From contig CAZBEY010000033.1 in assembly GCA_964491015.1 (NCBI GenBank), forward strand, positions 1-20,793: DNA of 20,793 bases, written 5' to 3'. A program made the position numbers and the translations under genes. Below, in pieces: positions 7,706 through 16,208 of the stretch (positions within the stretch are counted from its first letter, which is position 1; every line of letters starts with the position of its first letter). The DNA is from JADFRD01 sp964491015 (GTDB lineage: Bacteria > Fidelibacterota > Marinisomatia > Marinisomatales > TCS55). The notes under the pieces were generated by a model that saw only the letters and a program-made list of their open reading frames with translations, had not been told where the DNA came from and made no database searches.

Positions 7706-9624
7706 GAAATACTCTCACTTTTTGAGATTTTTAATTTTACTTTTAATGTCGCTTTCCTTTTATGCATATCCCATGCACTTTGCCAATGCTCAAATTCAAA
7801 AATTGATTGGTTGAAATAGCTCATATTTATTTTTTCAGATAAAGCCATCGCTGCTCTGAAATTTTCTTCATTACTTCCAACGGAACCAATGATTATTTTA
7901 TCAAAACTTACAATTTGCTCCAAGTCAATCTTCTCCTGATCGTAAGGCAATCCTAAAAGTAAGATTGTTGCCGATACAGAAGAAAGATGAATCAGTTTTT
8001 TTGCAAGTTCCGGGTCCCCGGTGCATTCAATAATAATAGAAAATTGACTAAAGTCCGGGTCTTTTATTGTGGTGTGAATAGGTATATCTTCCAATAAAGA
8101 AACTCTATTTTCATTCTTGTCGTAAATTGTAATGTCATGGTTCCAATAATGACACACCCTCGCCGAAAGATGACCAATGGGACCTGCGCCGACGATTAAA
8201 ATCCTTTCTTTTTCTGTTTCATTCACATCATTTAAACCTGCTCTGGATAATCCTTTATGGACGACCGCTAAGGGTTCTATGCTGCTTGCAGTGATTAATG
8301 ATAAAGAGTCCGGTATTTTATGGACAAAATGAGATTTTAATGTAACATATTCCGAATATCCTCCATCATGGTTTAATACACCCACTTCTTTCCGATCTAA
8401 GCAAGCCGTCTGTCGATTACTTAGGCACATTTCACAAATACCGCAAGATAGAATACATTGGCCAACGACTTTTTCCCCAGCCATAAGATTGTTTACTTTA
8501 GACCCAACGCGTTGAATGGTTCCGGAAAATTCATGGCCAGGGACTATGGGATATTTTGCCCACCCTGATTTATAGTAACCGAGATCACCTCGAAGTACTT
8601 CCAAATCTGTTTCACAAACTCCTACGTAGGCGACCTTAATTAGAACTTCGTTAGGTTTTATCGGTTTGAGTGAGTAGGTCGTTTTCCGAATATCATTGGG
8701 GCCGGAAAATTCCAACACATCGTATGAGTTTGCAACATACTGTTCTCTATAATCTCTCAGATTGAATTTCTTATCTGTCAATGATTTTAATTTCCCCAGG
8801 AGGTTGTTAAATCGGTAGACTCTTATATCGTTAATTTTTGAGAGATTATTTTCGAGTAAAGCATTCATAGTATCTCTAATGAACAGCCCAATTTGTACCG
8901 GGATCTGCAGAAGGATTTTCCATACCGGAAAGATGCCAATCGATCTGGCAGCAATGGCTTCTCTCCAGAAACGGCGTCTGATTTGATCACCCGTTTCGTG
9001 GTGGAAATGAAATATATTCGCTTTCGGCTTGTAGATTATTTGGTATCCTTTTGCCATCCAATATTTTGACCATTCTATATCTTCCAAGCCGGTCAATGCT
9101 TCATCGAAAGGGTGTTCCTTCCAAAGTTCTTTTCGTATCAACGAGTTGGCATTATTACAAAAATAATTGGGCGTTTTTTGAATGACTTCATTGTCGGGAT
9201 ATATTCTTGCAAAGTCTCGAATTTCAGAATAATTCGATTGTTCGTTCCCTATTTGTTTTCCATAAGACAGGGCTATTTTATTCGTCGATGAAGTTTGTGT
9301 AAATCCATTAACCAATTCTTCTAACCAGTGGTCGTGTTCCGGTAATGTATGTGCGGACAAAATGCAAATCAGGTCACCTGTGGAATTTTGAATTCCATTA
9401 TTGATTGCAAAACCGAACGTAAAATCCTCCGGTTCAATTTCTAACACTTTTTGACTCTTCTTTAATGCCAGGTCTAGTGTACCGTCGGTAGATCCTGAAT
9501 CGACGATGATTGTTTCGACAAGTTTATAGGTCTGATTCCGGATTGCGTCAAGAAGACCGCCAAGATATTTAGACTCATTTAATGTACGAATGATAATGCT
9601 GACTTTTGGATTTGCGGAAATCAC
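7702..9624 (-). CDS. Family 2 glycosyltransferase fused to zinc-dependent alcohol dehydrogenase
   Basis: This 640-residue protein joins two complete enzymes. Residues 1-290 form a rhamnosyltransferase-like GT2 with KVSIIIRTLNES (7-18), IIVDSGSTDGT (39-49), ILSAHTLPE (88-96) and the acceptor-side LEDIEW (180-185). Residues about 300-634 form a medium-chain dehydrogenase. It has catalytic zinc ligands Cys337, His364-Glu365 and Glu450 (in EPLAVV), structural zinc cysteines 394, 397, 400 and 408, the nucleotide motif GAGPIG (479-484), and Asp502 after the next strand, suggesting NAD rather than NADP. The dehydrogenase would oxidise or reduce a sugar hydroxyl or a small alcohol. The frame is continuous with no sign of a frameshift. 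Its start overlaps the upstream gene by ATGA and its end overlaps the PglD-like gene. Substrates are unknown. Confidence 0.88.
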   Translation of the reverse strand: MISANPKVSIIIRTLNESKYLGGLLDAIRNQTYKLVETIIVDSGSTDGTLDLALKKSQKVLEIEPEDFTFGFAINNGIQNSTGDLICILSAHTLPEHDHWLEELVNGFTQTSSTNKIALSYGKQIGNEQSNYSEIRDFARIYPDNEVIQKTPNYFCNNANSLIRKELWKEHPFDEALTGLEDIEWSKYWMAKGYQIIYKPKANIFHFHHETGDQIRRRFWREAIAARSIGIFPVWKILLQIPVQIGLFIRDTMNALLENNLSKINDIRVYRFNNLLGKLKSLTDKKFNLRDYREQYVANSYDVLEFSGPNDIRKTTYSLKPIKPNEVLIKVAYVGVCETDLEVLRGDLGYYKSGWAKYPIVPGHEFSGTIQRVGSKVNNLMAGEKVVGQCILSCGICEMCLSNRQTACLDRKEVGVLNHDGGYSEYVTLKSHFVHKIPDSLSLITASSIEPLAVVHKGLSRAGLNDVNETEKERILIVGAGPIGHLSARVCHYWNHDITIYDKNENRVSLLEDIPIHTTIKDPDFSQFSIIIECTGDPELAKKLIHLSSVSATILLLGLPYDQEKIDLEQIVSFDKIIIGSVGSNEENFRAAMALSEKINMSYFNQSIFEFEHWQSAWDMHKRKATLKVKLKISKSESIS

Positions 9625-10229
9625 GGCTCTAATAAGGTATATACTTGATATGTATCTCCCAACGAAGAAACAATTTTTTCTTTGATTTCTTGATGAAAGG
9701 TGATTGAGGCGATTAAAATAATATTCACTGAATAGTTTTTGAGATTAGACGGTGAAATGACGGGCAGACCCTGAAATGATTTCCCTTGTTTAGTTTTGTC
9801 ATCATCAATGATACACTCCACTTTTATGCTGTTCTTTTCCAAATGACCCAATAGAGACCTGGCGGTATCGCTCGCTCCATAAAGGGCAACATTCTTTACA
9901 TTTTGACTTAGAAACTGTTCGATCTTTTTCTGAAAATAATCTCCTAATTCATGTTCCAACAAAAGGAGATCGAGCTGATAATCAATAAAATGTTCCTTTA
10001 ATTTCCGGTGGCCTAAGTCAGTCAATATGAGTGAGTTCTCATCATTTTTCTCCAATAAAGAACTATCGATCAATGACTGGAGATGAATATGTGACAGTGC
10101 TTCTTCAATTTCAATTTCAGTATAATCAATGGGTAATGTTAACGCTTTGTTTTTATTGATGTATTTTAAAATAACGAATCTGTAGAATTCCTGTGAATGG
10201 CGAAAATATTTTAACCGATTATTTTTCAT
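9621..10229 (-). CDS. Winged-helix plus Rossmann-like nucleotide-sugar-binding protein, function unknown
   Basis: The 202-residue product appears to have two domains. Residues about 10-80 are helical and end in LILTDLGHRKLKEHF (67-81), a pattern common at the wing of winged-helix domains. Residues 110-200 form a Rossmann-like unit, with NVALYGASDTARSLL (113-127), ECIIDDDKTKQGKSFQG (138-154), LPVISPSNLKNY (155-166) and IILIAS (170-175). This unit resembles the N-terminal domain of PglD and the C-terminal domain of sugar C-methyltransferases. No catalytic domain is evident. It sits 2 bases after the metallo-hydrolase and overlaps the next gene by ATGA. It may be an accessory or sensing subunit that binds a sugar nucleotide; a DNA-binding role for the winged helix is possible. 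I do not recognise a named family. Confidence 0.7.
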   Translation of the reverse strand: MKNNRLKYFRHSQEFYRFVILKYINKNKALTLPIDYTEIEIEEALSHIHLQSLIDSSLLEKNDENSLILTDLGHRKLKEHFIDYQLDLLLLEHELGDYFQKKIEQFLSQNVKNVALYGASDTARSLLGHLEKNSIKVECIIDDDKTKQGKSFQGLPVISPSNLKNYSVNIILIASITFHQEIKEKIVSSLGDTYQVYTLLEP

Positions 10230-10231
10230 AA

Positions 10232-11041
10232 TTAAACCTCTATTTTATCACCACAATTCATTACGATTACACTTTGACTCGGACAAATATCATTCATGCC
10301 GTCAAGGAAAGAGCTTATGGATGCACTATTATTTTTAAACATATCAATATGATTCGGTACCAATGATTTTACATTTAAATTGCAACATAGTTCAGCCAGC
10401 TCTTTTCCATTAATATTTCCTATGATACCCATATTTTCCCGTTCCTTGTCGCGACCATTAACGGGTGCAAAAAAATAATCAAATGTAAATGGCTGCAGTT
10501 TTTGCTCAAGGCCTTCATAGAGAATTCCATCTCCCCAGAAAAAAAAGGTTTTATTATGGCAGGAAATAATAAATGAAAGGCAGTCCGGTCTTCCGTTTTT
10601 GTCATAGAGCTCATAATGAGCTGCGTGAATTGGATCGATTTTTATATCGTTAATGAATTCAGGCTTACTCGGTTCTAAAAAGGTCATTTTTTCAGGGGCA
10701 ATTTCAACGGGACTTTTTTCATAGGCGCCGATGGACGAGTAGAAAATAAACTCTGTGTTTATCTGTTGAATGGTCCATGGATCCATGTGATCTCCATGGG
10801 AATGGGTGCACAAAACAGCATCGAGTTTTTGAATATCTGACGGTGATATGGGTGGATTAAAATTTCTTCTCATGGATTTTTCATTCAATCCATCCGGATG
10901 CTCAACGTAATTTGTAAGATAGGGGTCAATGTATAAAATGGTTTGATTTGTTTTAAACACATATCCGGATTGACCCAAAAAATAGATGTGGACTATCTCA
11001 TCCCGGAGTTTAATTTGTTCAATTTTGGTGAGAAGGTTCAT
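10232..11041 (-). CDS. UlaG-like metallo-beta-lactamase fold hydrolase
   Basis: The 269-residue product has the metal-binding signature THSHGDHMD (His80, His82, Asp84, His85) after the strand KLDAVLC. Further candidate ligands are the histidines in IDPIHAAHYELY and LVPNHIDMF. The early IYFLGQSGYVFKT and LYIDPYLT match the UlaG/NAPE-PLD-like branch of the fold, which hydrolyses lactones, phosphodiesters or amides. The start is placed at the ATG at 11041. A GTG at 11098 would add 19 basic residues lying inside the preceding gene and out of register with the fold. The gene overlaps the phosphoglycosyl transferase gene by 23 bases. It acts in the cytoplasm, as no signal peptide is present. Its substrate in polysaccharide synthesis is unknown. 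Confidence 0.85.
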   Translation of the reverse strand: MNLLTKIEQIKLRDEIVHIYFLGQSGYVFKTNQTILYIDPYLTNYVEHPDGLNEKSMRRNFNPPISPSDIQKLDAVLCTHSHGDHMDPWTIQQINTEFIFYSSIGAYEKSPVEIAPEKMTFLEPSKPEFINDIKIDPIHAAHYELYDKNGRPDCLSFIISCHNKTFFFWGDGILYEGLEQKLQPFTFDYFFAPVNGRDKERENMGIIGNINGKELAELCCNLNVKSLVPNHIDMFKNNSASISSFLDGMNDICPSQSVIVMNCGDKIEV

Positions 11042-11630
11042 TTTTTTCTGTTCCCATGAATTCCGGCATGATTTCCTGATTTGTCGGAGAAATTCCACGT
11101 CCTCTTATCATTTGAAAAAAAGTCATAAACAGTATTTTAATATCGAGAGAAAAGTTACGGTGATCTACATAATAAACATCGTATTCAAATTTTTCTTCCC
11201 AGGACAAGGTATTTCTACCGTTTACTTGCGCCCAGCCGGTGATCCCCGGTTTTACTTCATGACGCCTGTTTTGAAAAACATTGAACCGGTTCATGTATTT
11301 TACCGGAAGCGGCCGGGGTCCCACGAGACTCATGTCGCCTTTTATGACATTGAATAAGGTTGGTAATTCGTCCAGACTGGTTTTTCTTAAGAATTTTCCT
11401 AAGGGGGTAATTCTTGATTCGTCATGATGAGAGCTTATGGATTTACCCGGGGTCATTGTTCTGAATTTGAATATATTTAATTGGCTTGAATTTATTCCCA
11501 ATCGTTTTTGCTTAAATAATACAGGGAAACCATTGAATATCATAACCAGGATTGAGACTATAAAAAACACGGGAATCAGTATAGTTATGAGCAATAAACT
11601 AATAATAGTATCAAAAATATTCTTCACCAT
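11019..11630 (-). CDS. pglC: PglC-type monotopic phosphoglycosyl transferase
   Basis: The 203-residue protein is the minimal bacterial sugar transferase. It moves a sugar-1-phosphate from a UDP-sugar to undecaprenyl phosphate and so starts the repeat unit. One N-terminal re-entrant hydrophobic helix with a helix-breaking Pro20 (about 5-32) is followed by FKQKRLG (39-45), FKFRTM (54-59), the catalytic Asp-Glu pair in TSLDELPTL (Asp87-Glu88), LVGPRPLP (102-109) and KPGITGWAQVNGRN (127-140). The size matches PglC rather than the larger WcaJ/WbaP with extra helices. With the PglF-, PglE- and PglD-like genes present, a diNAcBac-type sugar is the likely substrate. It overlaps the GT4 gene by 7 bases. 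Confidence 0.93.
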   Translation of the reverse strand: MVKNIFDTIISLLLITILIPVFFIVSILVMIFNGFPVLFKQKRLGINSSQLNIFKFRTMTPGKSISSHHDESRITPLGKFLRKTSLDELPTLFNVIKGDMSLVGPRPLPVKYMNRFNVFQNRRHEVKPGITGWAQVNGRNTLSWEEKFEYDVYYVDHRNFSLDIKILFMTFFQMIRGRGISPTNQEIMPEFMGTEKNEPSHQN

Positions 11631-12835
11631 TTTGCAGCTTTTTGGAGAGTAAGTTCAAATTGATTATAGAGGTACTCTAAGGAAAACTTCTCTCGGGCTA
11701 ATTGTTTTGCAGAGTGACTATACTTTTTTAATCTGTCTTTATTCTGTATTAGATCATTGAGGCGCTTCGCTCCCTCTTGCGGATTATCAAAAGGAACGAA
11801 AATACCTGCACGATTCGTCTCTAATAATTCTTTTTGCCATCCGCGATAGTTAATCATTATCGGTTTACCGGCAGCTAAACCATCAAAAAATTTGTTTGCA
11901 GAATTATTTTCCATTTCTTTTAAATCAATAAATAATGATGTGACGATTGTGGCGGCAGATAATAGGTTGGGTATATCAGATTTTGGAATTGGGTCTAACA
12001 TATAAAAATTTTTATTTAATACATCACTCTGCCTGGCAATGTGTCTGATCGTCTTTTTATCTTTTCCTTCACCCATAATTAAAAAACAAATATTCTTATT
12101 AATTTTTTTCATTTCTGCTGCAACTTTTACTAAATACGATACACCATTGATTATGCCAAAGGCACCACAATAGACGATGAGTGGATTATTCCCAATCCAG
12201 GGAAACTTATTTCGAAATTTAATTCCCTCAATTTTTGGAATGGAAAATTTCTTAATATCACAAAAATTTGGAATAACTGAAATGTGGGAATCGGGAAATC
12301 CCGCCCGTGAAATACCTTTTTTCATCCCATTAGACAAGGCGATTATTTTTGTAGAATAACAGTAGGTCATTTTTTCCAATTTTTTTGCTAAATATATAAT
12401 CATTTTAGATTTTAACGCACCAATCGCAATGGGCAATTCCGGCCATAAATCTCTCACTTCGAAGACCAGTGGAATATGTTTTAATTTTTTTAACATAATA
12501 GCCGGGACAGCTATTGTTAATGGCGTGCTTGTTGCAAATATCATATCAGCTTTAAAAATATTCCCCTGTTTCACTGCAAGTAAAGAAAAAGTGACAAAAG
12601 ACAAAATACGTCTCATAAATGACATATTATTTGAATATTTTACAGGTAACCAAAATATATGTATCCCATCTTCACAAGTATAATTCGACTTATGAATTTG
12701 GTACAAATCACGTTTTGTTGTCACCATATAAACAGTATGCCCATTCTCCACCAGGCGCCGAGCCATTTCGTATGATCGTGTGGAACCCGGCATGGAGGGC
12801 GTATTAAAATATTGATGAAGATAGATAATTCTCAT
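11624..12835 (-). CDS. WbuB-like family 4 glycosyltransferase
   Basis: The 403-residue protein has the GT-B double-Rossmann layout of family 4. It opens with IIYLHQYFNTPSMPGSTR (3-20), the WbuB-like start. EVRDLWPELP (126-135) lies in the acceptor domain. VYCGAFGIINGVSYL (221-235) begins the donor domain, and the donor-binding EMENNSANKFFDGLAAGKP (307-325) carries the family's conserved Glu/Asn-Lys-Phe pattern. WbuB-type enzymes add an N-acetylated deoxyamino sugar to a lipid-linked acceptor, which fits addition of the second sugar after the PglC-type step. It begins at TAATG, sharing one base with the stop of the preceding gene. The exact sugar cannot be inferred. Confidence 0.92.
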   Translation of the reverse strand: MRIIYLHQYFNTPSMPGSTRSYEMARRLVENGHTVYMVTTKRDLYQIHKSNYTCEDGIHIFWLPVKYSNNMSFMRRILSFVTFSLLAVKQGNIFKADMIFATSTPLTIAVPAIMLKKLKHIPLVFEVRDLWPELPIAIGALKSKMIIYLAKKLEKMTYCYSTKIIALSNGMKKGISRAGFPDSHISVIPNFCDIKKFSIPKIEGIKFRNKFPWIGNNPLIVYCGAFGIINGVSYLVKVAAEMKKINKNICFLIMGEGKDKKTIRHIARQSDVLNKNFYMLDPIPKSDIPNLLSAATIVTSLFIDLKEMENNSANKFFDGLAAGKPIMINYRGWQKELLETNRAGIFVPFDNPQEGAKRLNDLIQNKDRLKKYSHSAKQLAREKFSLEYLYNQFELTLQKAAKW

Positions 12836-13671
12836 TACTTAAAACTGTATTTCTTCCTTAGGTATCGATACGTTTCCTTAGATTGATTATACGCCGTTAG
12901 CCAGTTTCGGGAACTCGTTGAAGCATGCTCATTGTGAAGAACTTTCAACTCGGGGATGTATGTAACGGGTAAGCCAATCTCGCGTGAAATTTCTGCTACG
13001 GAGAATTCTTCTCCATAAAATGAAAAACCGTTATCTAAATATCCACCTCGAAGAAAATACTCCTTTGAAAAGATAATACATGAACCGTGGGGAGCATATA
13101 TTTTCATTTTTGGTGTCTTAGAATTATTTCTTTTATAACCAAAAATAATTTTATTTATCAACCTGCCTGTTTTATATACCAATTTGGCTGTTATGAAATG
13201 AAAATAATAAACGTGATAGTATATTTTATGCAAGAATGTTAACGGATTAATTAAATGGGGATTTTGATTAAGACCGGTTTCGCTTGTGGTAATTTTGGGA
13301 GCAATGACCGGATATTTTTGTGTGTTCATTTGTACTAATTGACTGATAAATTTTTTATTTTCAAAAATAATATCATTGTTGGAAATCACTATCCAGTCAG
13401 GAGAGTCTGAACTGCCAAATGATATTGGTTCAACCGCCAATGATGCTCCGCCCCAATAGTAAAGATTTTTATCTGAAGGGATAATATTAATTGGTACCAA
13501 CGAATTTTCGCAAATTTTATTCAATTTATTTAAACTTTTCGCCGTCGACAGATTATCGACTATCGCAATTGAAGCATTTGAATAATCCATACAGTCATTG
13601 ATACTTGCAACAAATTTTTCTGTCATTGCGGTATTTTTATAATTAACAGTTATGAATACTATTTTTTGCAT
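12835..13671 (-). CDS. WbbL-like family 2 glycosyltransferase
   Basis: The 278-residue protein is a GT-A glycosyltransferase with the rhamnosyltransferase (WbbL) look. It has IVFITVNYKN (4-13), IAIVDNLS (35-42), IVISNNDIIF (94-103) in place of the usual NPD motif, and FYGEEFSVAEISREIGLP (218-235), where the acidic pair probably includes the catalytic base. Helices around 150-180 are aromatic-rich and may lie on the membrane. One base separates it from the polymerase gene upstream. It should extend the lipid-linked repeat unit in the cytoplasm. The sugar could be a deoxyhexose, but the sequence does not prove this and no dTDP-rhamnose genes are in the window. Confidence 0.88.
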   Translation of the reverse strand: MQKIVFITVNYKNTAMTEKFVASINDCMDYSNASIAIVDNLSTAKSLNKLNKICENSLVPINIIPSDKNLYYWGGASLAVEPISFGSSDSPDWIVISNNDIIFENKKFISQLVQMNTQKYPVIAPKITTSETGLNQNPHLINPLTFLHKIYYHVYYFHFITAKLVYKTGRLINKIIFGYKRNNSKTPKMKIYAPHGSCIIFSKEYFLRGGYLDNGFSFYGEEFSVAEISREIGLPVTYIPELKVLHNEHASTSSRNWLTAYNQSKETYRYLRKKYSFK

Positions 13672-13672
13672 A

Positions 13673-14926
13673 TTAAATCATTGATTGTTTTGGTTTGATG
13701 AAAAATATAGTAAACACAATAAACCATGCCAAAATAATACTATTGTAATGAAACACACTGATCAAAGGTGAATATAAAGTGAAACTATAAAACATCGTCA
13801 ATGGCATAAGCCAAAAAATAAACCCTCGTAAAGATTTATAATATGAAATTGTTGATAAAAATCCCGCAACCATGCACACAATAATAGATCCGATAATTGA
13901 ATAATCTCGGATTAACCCTCGTAATGCTGTATATACATTTGTGTATGAGCCATCATGAATAAAAGTGTGGGAATAAAAGCCAAGTTCTCGATCTATCAAT
14001 CCCAAGGCATTAAAGGGACCGGCAAATGTAGTCATCCCTAATGTTAAACTTGAAGCTTGTATATTTTCTATCCAAATCGTGAAAGCAGATAAATAGCCAA
14101 AAAAATACAGCTTGATTCTTTTCACCATAACCAAAAAGAGTATTTCTCCACCGGCCTCTCTGAGCCATTGCAGGGCAATAAATAAAAAGATAAACAGTAT
14201 ACCAAAAAGGGTAATGAAAATAAATAATTTTTTCTCCACTAACCGATGCAAGCGATTACGAGTAATGACTCTGCCTCCGGCAAATCCAGCCATCCAAAGA
14301 ATCACGGATAATAATATAGTAGATCGTGTGGTTTCCAGGGTTCCTTTTAATACAGCAACAAACAGGGGAGAAAGATATAAAAAATGTAATTTTCGATTTG
14401 TCAGAGAATAACCTATTCCTGCAACCAGTGATGCCGGGAAGAGAAAATACAAAAAGAATTTTAAATAAATCGGATACGCCAATAATGCATTATATCTATC
14501 TGCTGTAATATTACTCGGTAAAGCAAACAGGCTAAATAAAGAATAATTCATTTGAAATTTTTCCAGACTAAAGCGGAGCAATAAAATCACCCCCAATAAA
14601 GATAAACATGTCATTATTAATGTTGAGTATGAAATAATAGATTTATATTCTGATATTGTTTTTACCATTTTAGAATTTTCACTTTTCAGGTCTTCATCTT
14701 CATTAAAGGCCAACAAAGAACCGGCTGAAAAAGCCAAGGCAATTGCAGTAATGACCCACAGCCCAAAATAATAATATGGAAATCCTGGAGCAAATACCAT
14801 TGGCATTAAAATATAAAAAAACCAAGCTAACGGGAAAAATGCTCCCGGAGCAAGCCACGACTTGTATATTTTCCGCATTATAATTGATGCACTTCCTAAA
14901 ACTGCGAGGGGAATTAAGTCAATCAT
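13673..14926 (-). CDS. wzy: Wzy-like O-antigen/capsule repeat-unit polymerase
   Basis: The 417-residue protein is almost wholly membrane helices, by eye 10 to 12. A large hydrophilic section before the last helices (about 300-345) contains GSYTNVYTALRGLIRDYS, the TNVYT-and-aspartate pattern typical of the periplasmic loop of oligosaccharide repeat-unit polymerases. It would join flipped repeat units in the periplasm under the control of the Wzz protein encoded two genes upstream. Its start overlaps the flippase stop as ATGA. Wzy proteins diverge strongly, so the call rests on topology, the loop motif and the wzx-wzy pairing. Confidence 0.85.
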   Translation of the reverse strand: MIDLIPLAVLGSASIIMRKIYKSWLAPGAFFPLAWFFYILMPMVFAPGFPYYYFGLWVITAIALAFSAGSLLAFNEDEDLKSENSKMVKTISEYKSIISYSTLIMTCLSLLGVILLLRFSLEKFQMNYSLFSLFALPSNITADRYNALLAYPIYLKFFLYFLFPASLVAGIGYSLTNRKLHFLYLSPLFVAVLKGTLETTRSTILLSVILWMAGFAGGRVITRNRLHRLVEKKLFIFITLFGILFIFLFIALQWLREAGGEILFLVMVKRIKLYFFGYLSAFTIWIENIQASSLTLGMTTFAGPFNALGLIDRELGFYSHTFIHDGSYTNVYTALRGLIRDYSIIGSIIVCMVAGFLSTISYYKSLRGFIFWLMPLTMFYSFTLYSPLISVFHYNSIILAWFIVFTIFFIKPKQSMI

Positions 14927-16191
14927 ATTTCTTTGATTTTTTTCATAAGATCACCTGCAAATAAAACAGTAAAGATTATATATACGCTTCCCGATGCCAC
15001 CATCGTATAGGCAGTAGCCATAATGCCATAGACGGGGAGAAATATGATATTTCCTGTAATGTTCACCAATACAGAAACGAGTATACACATGAGCATGATT
15101 CCGGATTTCTCACTCAGCTCGAGGGGCTTATGAATCAATAATGCAAACTGCCATAAAAATCCGCCTATTAATATTGGGATCAATGCGGGTTTTAATGATA
15201 AATCAATCTCGGGAATTAACCGGATTATTATATTGAAGATTTGCTGGTCAAAGAAGCAAAATACCATGAGACAAATGGTAAATATAACCAGTTGGTATTT
15301 CAACCCCTTTTTTAAAGTTATCAGGGCACCTTTTATATTATTAGTATTCCACAGATTCATAATCCGTGGATGGAGCGCCATGGTAATGGGGAAAATAATT
15401 AAAGAAAAGATTCTGGTGATCAAATCGACAAAACTTGCATATGAACCCATGGTAGACGTATCCAAAAATTTCTCGATAAATAAACGATCCAAAAAACGTA
15501 ATGAAATGTTTGCAACGAACCAAAATGATAGAGGCCAGCCGTAATTAAAAAATGAAAAAAGCTGATTCTGTTTATTGCTGCTTATTTTTTCTACTATTCC
15601 AGAATTTATATGCTTAAAAACAAGGAGTACCGGAAGTGCATATGCCAGAGCAAAACCCCAGATGATGCTTGTATGTCCTTTGGTAAATACCAACATAAAT
15701 GTCACAGGAAGCACCACCGATAAAAAACCCTGCAATGATGTTAATTTTACAACCATAAGCGGTTGCTGCCTTGCCTGGAAAAAAACATTAGACAGTGAAA
15801 AACCCCCTATCATTATGGTCAGTGCAATCACCATTAAGGCAGATGAATCCCGGGGAAACGAAAACCACTGCAATATGGTAATCAATAGAATGCAAAATAC
15901 TCCGGACAGAGCAAACCCTTTGGCTGCAATAGTTAAGAAGTGGTTCTGATCGTTTACCCTTGAATAATATCGTAAAATGGCTTGGCTCAACCAGCCGAAA
16001 CTGAAGGCTGAACACATATTTGCAAATGTAAATAAAAGGCTGAAGCGCCCATATTCTACTGGACCTGCTAACCGAAAAAACAAAATGACTGATAATAATC
16101 CTGTTACTCCGGGAAGGGCTTTTGTAAAAGCGTAAGCCAGCGTTTCTCTGTATAAACTATTTCCCGGGTGATGTGTATTAAAAAAACGCAT
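14923..16191 (-). CDS. wzx: Wzx-like polysaccharide flippase
   Basis: The 422-residue protein has about 12 membrane helices and the N-terminal pattern of the MATE/PST export superfamily: ALPGVTGLLSVILFFR followed by LAGPVEYGRFSLLFT. It would move the undecaprenyl-pyrophosphate-linked repeat unit from the cytoplasmic to the periplasmic face. A basic amphipathic region around residues 220-240 and the midpoint loop LRFLDRLFIEKFLD fit the two six-helix bundles of the family. It lies 17 bases after the Wzz gene and overlaps the polymerase gene. Specificity cannot be read from sequence. Confidence 0.9.
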   Translation of the reverse strand: MRFFNTHHPGNSLYRETLAYAFTKALPGVTGLLSVILFFRLAGPVEYGRFSLLFTFANMCSAFSFGWLSQAILRYYSRVNDQNHFLTIAAKGFALSGVFCILLITILQWFSFPRDSSALMVIALTIMIGGFSLSNVFFQARQQPLMVVKLTSLQGFLSVVLPVTFMLVFTKGHTSIIWGFALAYALPVLLVFKHINSGIVEKISSNKQNQLFSFFNYGWPLSFWFVANISLRFLDRLFIEKFLDTSTMGSYASFVDLITRIFSLIIFPITMALHPRIMNLWNTNNIKGALITLKKGLKYQLVIFTICLMVFCFFDQQIFNIIIRLIPEIDLSLKPALIPILIGGFLWQFALLIHKPLELSEKSGIMLMCILVSVLVNITGNIIFLPVYGIMATAYTMVASGSVYIIFTVLFAGDLMKKIKEI

Positions 16192-16208
16192 TGCAGCGTT
16201 ATATATTA

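Noticed and set aside
11042..11098. Longer GTG start for the metallo-hydrolase
   Set aside because: The extra 19 residues are basic, lie inside the preceding gene and precede the fold; the ATG at 11041 gives a normal family length.
15575..15949. Plus-strand open frame of 124 codons opposite the flippase gene
   Set aside because: It is a shadow of the membrane-helix gene on the other strand and shows no domain pattern.
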